Shown here piece after piece: positions 1-5,147 of a stretch of 6,133 nucleotides of DNA (its first letter is position 1; every line of letters begins with the position of its first letter). The position numbers were made by a program, and so were the translations under genes. A model generated the notes under the pieces. That model ran no database searches and was not told the origin of the DNA. It saw nothing but the letters and a program-made list of their open reading frames with translations. The DNA is taken from NCBI GenBank assembly GCA_022707665.1, contig JAKJAE010000164.1, forward strand, positions 1-6,133. The letters run 5' to 3'. Origin of the DNA: Chloroflexota bacterium. Lineage in GTDB: Bacteria > Chloroflexota > Anaerolineae > B4-G1 > SLSP01.

Positions 1-280
1 GGGCGAAGGAGGCTGCGATGACGCAGCTGCACCCGGCGCCCTTGATGGCCAGGGGCGCGTGCTCGCGCGAGGAGCCGCAGCCGAAGTTCTCGCCACCTAC
101 GATGATGTCGCCAGTCCGAACGGCAGAGGCAAAACCAGGATCCACATCCTCCATACAGTGCTGCGCCAGCTCTTCGGGTGTGGACATATTCAGGTAACGT
201 GCCGGGATGATGGCGTCGGTGTCGATGTTGTCACCGTACTTCCAGGCTTTTCCAGTGAGAACCGTGCTGCGCTCGGTCAT
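1..280 (-). CDS. leuD: 3-isopropylmalate dehydratase small subunit (partial, C-terminus beyond window)
   Basis: LeuD is the small subunit of isopropylmalate isomerase. With LeuC it converts 2-isopropylmalate to 3-isopropylmalate in cytoplasmic leucine synthesis. The gene starts at the ATG at 280-278 and runs off the left edge, giving 93 visible residues. Family signatures are clear: [15 protein letters not shown] at residues 16-30 and [15 protein letters not shown] at 62-76, then a CVIAASFA strand at the end. The absence of an E. coli-like N-terminal extension points to the short LeuD type, usually about 160-170 aa, so nearly half is missing. The loop after PARYL reads N-M and not the R-T described for archaeal homoaconitase small subunits, which favours isopropylmalate as substrate (inference from memory of that family). 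The start overlaps the leuC stop by four bases (ATGA), and AGGAGGT sits 6 nt upstream, so translation is probably coupled to leuC. Very sure of identity. Confidence 0.96.
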   Translation of the reverse strand, partial: MTERSTVLTGKAWKYGDNIDTDAIIPARYLNMSTPEELAQHCMEDVDPGFASAVRTGDIIVGGENFGCGSSREHAPLAIKGAGCSCVIAASFA

Positions 281-1563
281 GCCAAGACCTCCTCAGGGTG
301 GGCGATGCGGCCTGCGACGGCGGACGCGGCAGCGACCGCGGGCCCACTCAGATAGACCTCGCTATCGGGGTGCCCCATTCGACCACGGAAGTTGCGGTTG
401 GTGGTGCTGATGGCGCGCTCGCCGGCAGCGAGGACGCCCATATGCCCACCCAGGCAGGGGCCACAGGTGGGTGTGCTGACCACAGCACCGGCTTCGATGA
501 AAGCTTCGATCAGACCTTCGCGCAAGGCCTCCAGGTAGACCTGCTGTGTGCCCGGAATGACGATGCAGCGAACCCCGTCGTGAACCTGACGGCCCGACAG
601 AATCCCAGCCGCGACGCGGAGATCCTCCAGGCGCCCGTTCGTGCATGAGCCGATGACAGCCTGGTCGATGCTCACGCCCGTCACTTCGTTTACTGAGTGG
701 GCGTTCTCGGGCAAGTGGGGCAGGCTTACCTGAGGCTCGATTCCGGTTACGTCAATTTCCACAGTCTCCAGGAAGGATGCATCGGCATCGCCGTGCACAA
801 CGTGGTAGTCACGTTTCGCGCGTCCGTCAACATAGGCCAATGTTTGGGCATCTACATCGAAGAGGCCCGCTTTGGCCCCAGCCTCAATCGCCATGTTGGC
901 CATTGTGAAACGCCCGGCCATGGATAGGCTGTCGATCACGGGGCCGGTGAACTCCATGGCGCGGTAGAGCGCGCCACTCACACCGATCTTGCCGATGGTG
1001 TACAGGATGAGATCCTTACCGTCGACCCAGGGTTGGAGCGCACCCGTGTAGACGAAGCGCATCGTCTCCGGAACGCGCATCCAGATCTGACCGGTCGCCA
1101 TCGCGACGGCGATGTCAGTGGAGCCCATCCCGGTGGCGAAGGCGCCCAGGGCACCGTAGGTGCAGGTGTGAGAGTCGGCCCCGATGGCGAGATCGCCCGG
1201 AAGCACCAGGCCCTTCTCGGGCAGCAGGACGTGCTCAATGCCCATCTTGCCAACGTCATAATGATGGGGGAGTCCCTGTTCCTGGGCAAAGCGGCGCATC
1301 ACGGCGCACTGCTCTGCGCTCTTGATGTCCTTGTTGGGAGCGAAGTGATCCGCCACCATCACGACCTTCTCCGGGTCGAAGACCCGGTCAACGCCGAGCT
1401 TCTCGAATTCGCGCATGGCGATGGGTGCCGTGATGTCGTTGGACAGCACCACATCAGCGGCGACCTCCACTAGGTCACCGGGGCGAACCCCCTCCACACC
1501 GACGGTTCCTCCGTCGTTGACGACATGCGTTGCGATGATCTTCTCTGCTAGTGTGTGTCCCAC
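277..1563 (-). CDS. leuC: 3-isopropylmalate dehydratase large subunit (archaeal/short type)
   Basis: LeuC is the catalytic, [4Fe-4S]-binding subunit of isopropylmalate isomerase and pairs with LeuD. The 428-aa protein belongs to the aconitase superfamily and matches the 415-430 aa archaeal/Thermotoga-like LeuC type, not the roughly 465-aa enterobacterial one. Likely cluster ligands are Cys307 in GSCTNGR and Cys367 and Cys370 in [11 protein letters not shown]. Other hallmarks are [15 protein letters not shown] near residues 71-85, [15 protein letters not shown] near 128-142, [15 protein letters not shown] near 219-233 and [12 protein letters not shown] at 387-398. It is complete. The start is GTG, with AGGGGGA a few nt upstream; no better start is seen and the N-terminus ([10 protein letters not shown]) fits the family. 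It begins 17 nt after the stop of the small upstream ORF and ends in the ATGA overlap with leuD. Homoaconitase is the main alternative, but leuA and leuD as neighbours argue for leucine synthesis. Confidence 0.97.
   Translation of the reverse strand: MGHTLAEKIIATHVVNDGGTVGVEGVRPGDLVEVAADVVLSNDITAPIAMREFEKLGVDRVFDPEKVVMVADHFAPNKDIKSAEQCAVMRRFAQEQGLPHHYDVGKMGIEHVLLPEKGLVLPGDLAIGADSHTCTYGALGAFATGMGSTDIAVAMATGQIWMRVPETMRFVYTGALQPWVDGKDLILYTIGKIGVSGALYRAMEFTGPVIDSLSMAGRFTMANMAIEAGAKAGLFDVDAQTLAYVDGRAKRDYHVVHGDADASFLETVEIDVTGIEPQVSLPHLPENAHSVNEVTGVSIDQAVIGSCTNGRLEDLRVAAGILSGRQVHDGVRCIVIPGTQQVYLEALREGLIEAFIEAGAVVSTPTCGPCLGGHMGVLAAGERAISTTNRNFRGRMGHPDSEVYLSGPAVAAASAVAGRIAHPEEVLA
281..293 (-). promoter_or_regulatory. 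leuD ribosome binding site inside leuC
   Basis: Read on the minus strand, AGGAGGT (293-287) is a near-perfect Shine-Dalgarno sequence 6 nt before the leuD ATG. It lies within the last codons of leuC. Together with the 4-base ATGA overlap at 277-280 it fixes the leuD start and suggests balanced synthesis of the two dehydratase subunits. Confidence 0.85.
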
Positions 1564-1580
1564 TGAGTCCCCCTGGCTCT

Positions 1581-1781
1581 TTACGCGTCGCGCGAGGTGG
1601 CGCCGGTAGTAGTATCAACTTGCTCGCGGGCGCGTGGGGGCTGACTCAGGCCCTCGAAATCCCACTTGACGGAACAGTCGGCGGGCTGGGGAAACGACTC
1701 CCACTGCTTCGCCGGGCGCGCCTCATGGTCACCTTCGGTGTTTCTTTCTTCTGCCGATGTCGCTGACTGTCTGGTACTCAT
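1581..1781 (-). CDS. Small unrecognised protein, 66 aa, between leuA and leuC
   Basis: I do not recognise this protein. The chosen ATG at 1781-1779 is preceded by AAGGAG with a 6-nt spacer, a far better ribosome site than that of the in-frame ATG at 1808, which would add nine residues (MSGSSKERE). The 66-aa product is very polar, with a single leucine, no signal peptide and no membrane segment. Its ends look disordered (Ser/Thr/Glu-rich N-terminus; TTTGATSRDA C-terminus). They flank a core at residues 27-45 that looks like a real conserved motif: WESFPQP, then one Cys at 36, then VKWDFEGL. By hand count, 26 of 31 codons across residues 20-50 end in G or C, as expected for coding DNA here. It sits 42 nt after the leuA stop and 17 nt before leuC, in operon orientation. 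Function is unknown; a role tied to leucine synthesis is only inferred from position. It lacks the run of Leu or Val codons expected of an attenuator leader peptide. Confidence 0.62.
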   Translation of the reverse strand: MSTRQSATSAEERNTEGDHEARPAKQWESFPQPADCSVKWDFEGLSQPPRAREQVDTTTGATSRDA

Positions 1782-1793
1782 CTCTCTCTCCTT
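1782..1793 (-). promoter_or_regulatory. Ribosome binding site of the small ORF, with (GA)5 spacer
   Basis: On the minus strand AAGGAG (1793-1788) is followed by AGAGAG and then the ATG at 1781. This is the evidence for choosing the inner start codon of the small ORF. A five-unit GA dinucleotide run covers 1790-1781 and makes up the whole spacer. Confidence 0.7.
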
Positions 1794-1813
1794 ACTGGAT
1801 CCACTCATCCGAC

Positions 1814-1830
1814 GGCCTAACCTCTAGGCC
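1814..1830 (-). repeat. Perfect 6-bp hairpin over the leuA stop codon
   Basis: GGCCTA (1814-1819) and TAGGCC (1825-1830) form a perfect inverted repeat with a 5-base loop. On the minus strand the stem takes in the leuA TAG stop and ends 5 nt before the ATG at 1808. No T-run follows, so it is not an intrinsic terminator. If folded, it would hinder initiation at 1808 and agrees with use of the ATG at 1781. A function is not shown; so short a repeat may be chance. Confidence 0.4.
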
Positions 1831-3398
1831 TTGGTTACATCCGTTCGCGCCGCGATCAGTTTGTTGAGCGCAAACATATAGGCCCGGGCACATGCAACGA
1901 CGATGTCATTGTCTGCGGCGTGGCCACTGAAGATGGTACGCACGGCACCATTGACGGGCTCGTGGGCCCGGATGCGGATGGTCACGCGGCCCACTGCGTC
2001 GACGCCCTCAGTGATTGCCTCGATCGAGAACTCAATCAGCTCATTGGGCTCACCGATCACCCGGTTGATGGCGCGATAGACAGCATCGACTGGCCCGGTG
2101 CCGTGGTCGGCATCGCAGTGTACAGTGCCATCCGGTCCCGTGATCTGAACGGTCGCCGTAGGGATGCTGTGGTCGCCACAGGACACCTGCACATGGTCGA
2201 GGTGGAATGTCTCTTTGAAGAACACCTCGACTTCATCGGAGACGATGGCTTCGAGATCCCGGGTCTCAACCGTCTTCTTTTTGTCGGCCACTTCGAGGAA
2301 GCGCCGGTAGACCTTCTCAAACTGTCCTTCGTCCAGCGTATAGCCCAACTCCTCCAGCCGGTGCCGTAGTCCGTGGCGACCTGAACGGGCTGAGAGGATG
2401 ATGGCCGAGTCTGGCACACCCACATCCTTGGGGTCGATGATCTCGTAGGTCGTACGTTCCTTGAGGACACCATCTTGATGGATACCTGATGAGTGGGCAA
2501 AGGCATTCGACCCAATGATGGCCTTGTTGGGCTGGACCGTGATGCCGGTCAGGTTGCTCACGAGACGACTAATCGGATAGAGGCGGGTCGTGTCGATGGC
2601 GACATCGACGCCGAAATGGTCGCGACGGGTCTTGAGCGCCATAATGACCTCTTCGAGCGACGCGTTGCCGGCACGCTCGCCGATGCCGTTCACCGTGACC
2701 TCGACCTGGCGCGCGCCGTTGCGCACGGCTGCCAACGTATTGGCCGTAGCCATCCCAAGGTCGTTGTGACAGTGGACCGAGATCACGGCCCTGTCGATGT
2801 TTGGAACGTTTTCCACGATACCGCGGATCAGTGCGCCAAACTCTTCTGGCGACGTGTAGCCGGTGGTATCCGGGATGTTGACGACGGTGGCACCGGCGTC
2901 GATCACTGCCGCCAGCACACGGTAGAGGTACTCTGGCCTTGCCCGCCCAGCATCTTCGGTGTAGTACTGCACATCGTCGACGAACTGCCTGGCATAGCGA
3001 ACGGCCTCTACTCCCATCTCGAGTGCCCGCTCATACGTCGTCCTCAGCTTGTGCAGGATGTGAACGTCGGAGACACCCAGGCCCGTGTGAATGCGAGGAC
3101 GCGCGGCGCCTTTCAGAGCCTCTGCGGCGGACTCGATGTCGCCCTTGCGGGCGCGGGTCAGACCACAGATGATACAGCTCCGGATCTCCTGTGATAGACG
3201 TTGCACGGCGACGAAATCACCGGGCGACGAGATGGGGAAGCCCGCTTCGATCACGTCCACGCCCATAGCCTCAAGGACGCGGGCGATTTCTAACTTCTCA
3301 TCCACGTTAAGGGCTGCCCCAGGTGACTGCTCACCGTCGCGCAGGGTCGTGTCGAAGACAATGATCCGGGTAGGGGTGGCAATGCCGCTATCGTCCAT
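1824..3398 (-). CDS. leuA: 2-isopropylmalate synthase, long leucine-regulated form
   Basis: LeuA condenses 2-oxoisovalerate with acetyl-CoA to 2-isopropylmalate, the committed step of leucine synthesis. The 524-aa protein is complete. The N-terminal TIM-barrel (about 10-280) holds [12 protein letters not shown] at 16-27, with Arg20 and metal-binding Asp21; the metal ligands His209 and His211 in VHCHNDLG; and [13 protein letters not shown] at 238-250. A linker with SSGIHQDG (303-310) leads to a C-terminal LeuA dimer/allosteric domain (about 390-515), where leucine feedback is expected. Full length and [10 protein letters not shown] at 435-444 show that this domain is intact. The ATG start has GGAGGAG 5 nt upstream. 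Citramalate synthase and homocitrate synthase are related, but the leuCD neighbours and overall sequence favour LeuA. It follows ilvC after a 122-nt spacer and ends in TAG, as do ilvN and ilvC. Confidence 0.97.
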   Translation of the reverse strand: MDDSGIATPTRIIVFDTTLRDGEQSPGAALNVDEKLEIARVLEAMGVDVIEAGFPISSPGDFVAVQRLSQEIRSCIICGLTRARKGDIESAAEALKGAARPRIHTGLGVSDVHILHKLRTTYERALEMGVEAVRYARQFVDDVQYYTEDAGRARPEYLYRVLAAVIDAGATVVNIPDTTGYTSPEEFGALIRGIVENVPNIDRAVISVHCHNDLGMATANTLAAVRNGARQVEVTVNGIGERAGNASLEEVIMALKTRRDHFGVDVAIDTTRLYPISRLVSNLTGITVQPNKAIIGSNAFAHSSGIHQDGVLKERTTYEIIDPKDVGVPDSAIILSARSGRHGLRHRLEELGYTLDEGQFEKVYRRFLEVADKKKTVETRDLEAIVSDEVEVFFKETFHLDHVQVSCGDHSIPTATVQITGPDGTVHCDADHGTGPVDAVYRAINRVIGEPNELIEFSIEAITEGVDAVGRVTIRIRAHEPVNGAVRTIFSGHAADNDIVVACARAYMFALNKLIAARTDVTKA

Positions 3399-3403
3399 CA
3401 GTG

Positions 3404-3410
3404 CTCCTCC
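3404..3410 (-). promoter_or_regulatory. leuA ribosome binding site
   Basis: GGAGGAG on the minus strand lies 5 nt before the ATG at 3398-3396. This supports the annotated start and independent initiation of leuA after the long ilvC-leuA spacer. Confidence 0.8.
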
Positions 3411-3440
3411 GCTCTTGTGAGTTTGGTTACGGAATCAGGC

Positions 3441-3503
3441 ACAAAGGGCTGTGGGGTAACTGGTGCAGGCCGTCTCCGCTAGCTCAGTTCCCGAGCCCTT
3501 TGT
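3441..3503 (-). repeat. Compound inverted repeat in the ilvC-leuA spacer
   Basis: The outer arms ACAAAGGGCT (3441-3450) and AGCCCTTTGT (3494-3503) are a perfect 10-bp inverted repeat. Inside them GGG (3454-3456) pairs with CCC (3490-3492) and AACTG (3458-3462) pairs with CAGTT (3485-3489), leaving T3457 bulged. The whole is an 18-bp interrupted stem with an apical loop of about 22 nt, filling half of the 122-nt spacer. On the minus strand the 3' arm is followed by GCCTGATTCC and not a T-run, so it is not a standard intrinsic terminator. Possible roles are an mRNA-stabilising or processing structure for the ilvBNC part, a partial terminator, or part of a leuA leader. Arm complementarity is directly visible; function is inference. 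No convincing promoter was seen in the spacer. Confidence 0.6.
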
Positions 3504-3520
3504 CACGTGTCCGCTTCCGT

Positions 3521-4576
3521 CTAGTGGTTCCAGCTATCCGGGCGCAGTGAACGCACGGCTGCGCCGGCACGCCACATCTCTGATTCGCGCATTGCTCGTA
3601 GCTCGTCCTCGAGGCGCGCGCGATAGTCAGGGGCGTTGTTTGCCTCCAGGACAATGCGGGTCTCCTCGCCGGATACGACACTGGCGTAGAGCTCATCGAA
3701 GACCGGCGCAACGGCATCACGGAAGCGGGGGAGCCAATCGAGCGCACCGCGTTGTGCGGTCGTGCTACAGTTGGCATACATCCAGTCCATCCCGTTCTTG
3801 TCGACGAGGCGGATGAGGCTCTGGGTAAGCTCCTCAACCGTCTCGTTGAAGGCCTCGCTGGGACTGTGGCCGTGTGCGCGCAGCAGGTTGTATTGGGCTT
3901 CCATGACGCCGGCCAGAGCGCCCATGAGGATGCCCCGTTCACCGGTGAGGTCGCTGTGAACCTCATTCTCAAAGGTGGTTGGGAAGAGATAGCCAGAGCC
4001 GATTGCGATGCCCAGAGCGATTGTCCGCTCCTCAGCTCGGCCCGTGGCATTCTGATGGACGGCGTAGCTGCTGTTGATGCCACTTCCCGCCAGGAAGTTG
4101 GCGCGCACGCTTGTCCCCGATCCCTTGGGTGCCACCATGATCACATCGACAAAGTCGGGCGGCACGACGCCGGTCTGGTCGCCATAGACGATGGAGAACC
4201 CGTGTGAGAAGTAGAGGGCATCTCCAGCCTTAAGGTGCGGCTTGATCCGGGGCCAGGTCATCATCTGTGCAGCGTCGGAGACCAGGTACTGGATGATGGT
4301 GCCGCGATCGGCTGCTTCCTCGAGACCAAAGAGCGTCTTCCCGGGCACCCAGCCATCGGCTACGGCTTTGTCCCAGGTGACTTTGTCGCCCTCCCGCTGG
4401 CCGATGATGACGTTGATTCCGTTGTCACGCATATTCAGCGACTGGGCTGGTCCCTGTACGCCATATCCCAGGACAGCGACGACCTCATCCTTCAGGACTT
4501 CGCGTGCCCTGTCCAGGGGGAACTCCTCACGCATGATTACCGTCTCAACGACACCGCCAAAGTCAATCTTCGCCAT
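3521..4576 (-). CDS. ilvC: Ketol-acid reductoisomerase, fungal/Bacteroidetes-like class I type
   Basis: IlvC isomerises and reduces acetolactate or acetohydroxybutyrate to the dihydroxy acids of valine and isoleucine synthesis, using NAD(P)H and Mg2+. The complete 351-aa protein has an N-terminal Rossmann domain with GYGVQGPAQSLNMRDNG at 37-53, His125 in FSHGFSI, and VAPKGSG at 148-154. A single C-terminal knotted domain carries the likely metal ligands Asp209 and Glu213 (HSDLTGERG) and Glu245 and Glu249 (FNETVEEL), with substrate-contacting Ser271 in CSTTAQRGALDW. It is slightly longer than the common bacterial class I enzyme (about 330-340 aa) and lacks that group's YYDKDADL-type N-terminus. 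Motifs such as HSPSEAFNETVEE and NGMDWMY are those I recall from yeast Ilv5 and Bacteroidetes enzymes. Single-domain length rules out the long plant/E. coli class II. The ATG has AAGGAGA 7 nt upstream. It follows ilvN by 48 nt. Confidence 0.97.
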   Translation of the reverse strand: MAKIDFGGVVETVIMREEFPLDRAREVLKDEVVAVLGYGVQGPAQSLNMRDNGINVIIGQREGDKVTWDKAVADGWVPGKTLFGLEEAADRGTIIQYLVSDAAQMMTWPRIKPHLKAGDALYFSHGFSIVYGDQTGVVPPDFVDVIMVAPKGSGTSVRANFLAGSGINSSYAVHQNATGRAEERTIALGIAIGSGYLFPTTFENEVHSDLTGERGILMGALAGVMEAQYNLLRAHGHSPSEAFNETVEELTQSLIRLVDKNGMDWMYANCSTTAQRGALDWLPRFRDAVAPVFDELYASVVSGEETRIVLEANNAPDYRARLEDELRAMRESEMWRAGAAVRSLRPDSWNH

Positions 4577-4579
4577 GTT

Positions 4580-4590
4580 TCCGTCTCCTT
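4580..4590 (-). promoter_or_regulatory. ilvC ribosome binding site (11-mer shared with ilvN)
   Basis: The minus-strand 11-mer AAGGAGACGGA precedes the ilvC ATG by 3 nt, so the AAGGAG core stands 8 nt upstream. The identical 11-mer precedes ilvN at 5121-5131. It fixes the ilvC start at 4576. Confidence 0.75.
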
Positions 4591-4624
4591 CTGGTCAAAT
4601 CTTCGGGTAGTGGGCGGACCGGGT

Positions 4625-5119
4625 CTATGCCGTGATCTCACCACCGCCGCGCGCCATCGCTACGCGTCCTGTTCGTACCATCTCGTCGATCCCATAGGGC
4701 CGCAGAACCTCGACCAGACCGTTGATCTTGTCGTCGGTGCCGGTGACCTCTACCATGAGGCTTTTCAGGCCAACGTCGACGACACGCGCACGGAACGTGT
4801 CGACGATCTGCATAATCTCGGCCCGGGTCGCACCATCGCCTGCACGCACCTTGACGAGCGCCAGGTCACGCATCACGGTCGGTACGTCAGTGACGTCCTC
4901 GACGCGAATGACGTTGACCAGCTTGAGCAGGTTTTGGACCACCATCTCGACGTCGGTACGTGAGCTGTCCACGACAATGGTCATCCGGCTGATGCCGGGT
5001 TTCTCCGTGTGCCCCACCGCCAGGCTCTCGATATTGAAGGCTCGACGGCGGAAAAGGCTGGCGACCCGATTCAGCACACCGGGCTTATCCTCAACCAGGG
5101 CAATCAGCGTGCTCTGCAT
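4625..5119 (-). CDS. ilvN: Acetolactate synthase small (regulatory) subunit
   Basis: This is the regulatory subunit of acetohydroxyacid synthase. It binds IlvB, raises its activity and confers end-product (usually valine) feedback. The 164-aa length is typical for IlvH/IlvN proteins of the two-domain type. An N-terminal ACT domain (about 2-75) contains EDKPGVLNRVASLF at 10-23 and FNIESLAVG at 28-36, followed by SRMTIVV at 44-50. The C-terminal small-subunit domain (about 83-158) includes MRDLALVKV and a V-GTDDKI-GL segment. Compared with E. coli IlvH, the effector-site positions Gly14 and Asn29 are kept and Asn11 is Asp, as also recalled from mycobacterial homologues, so effector binding is plausible. 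The ATG has AAGGAG 8 nt upstream. It lies 28 nt after the ilvB stop, which suits co-expression of the two subunits. It is called ilvN here; ilvH is an equally used name. Confidence 0.96.
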   Translation of the reverse strand: MQSTLIALVEDKPGVLNRVASLFRRRAFNIESLAVGHTEKPGISRMTIVVDSSRTDVEMVVQNLLKLVNVIRVEDVTDVPTVMRDLALVKVRAGDGATRAEIMQIVDTFRARVVDVGLKSLMVEVTGTDDKINGLVEVLRPYGIDEMVRTGRVAMARGGGEITA

Positions 5120-5120
5120 A

Positions 5121-5131
5121 TCCGTCTCCTT
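5121..5131 (-). promoter_or_regulatory. ilvN ribosome binding site (11-mer shared with ilvC)
   Basis: AAGGAGACGGA on the minus strand, 1 nt before the ilvN ATG at 5119, repeats exactly the 11-mer upstream of ilvC. Its AAGGAG core is well spaced and supports the chosen start. Confidence 0.75.
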
Positions 5132-5147
5132 TGCGTGGTCTGGTGCG

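Noticed and set aside
1782..1808. Upstream ATG of the small ORF at 1808 (75-aa version)
   Set aside because: Only a weak GAGG about 12 nt away precedes it, and a hairpin occupies the site; the ATG at 1781 has a strong, well-spaced AAGGAG.
2493..3194. Long plus-strand open frame (233 codons) opposite leuA
   Set aside because: It is fully antisense to a well-conserved leuA. Such frames arise from codon bias in GC-rich genes, and the translation shows no recognisable domain.
3441..3503. The ilvC-leuA hairpin as a tRNA, T-box or intrinsic terminator
   Set aside because: There is no T-loop or CCA-like acceptor, no T-box consensus that I can see, and no T-run after the stem on the minus strand.
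3484..4083. Minus-strand frame of 199 codons in another phase of ilvC
   Set aside because: It overlaps ilvC out of frame, and the residue composition is that of a GC-rich alternative phase.
4235..4963. Long plus-strand open frame (242 codons) opposite ilvC and ilvN
   Set aside because: It spans two confident minus-strand genes and their spacer, with no family resemblance; a shadow of real genes.
5087..5089. Asp11 in place of Asn11 in the IlvN effector site as a sign of lost feedback
   Set aside because: The VEDKPGVL form is, as I recall it, common in other bacterial regulatory subunits such as mycobacterial ones, and Gly14 and Asn29 are kept.
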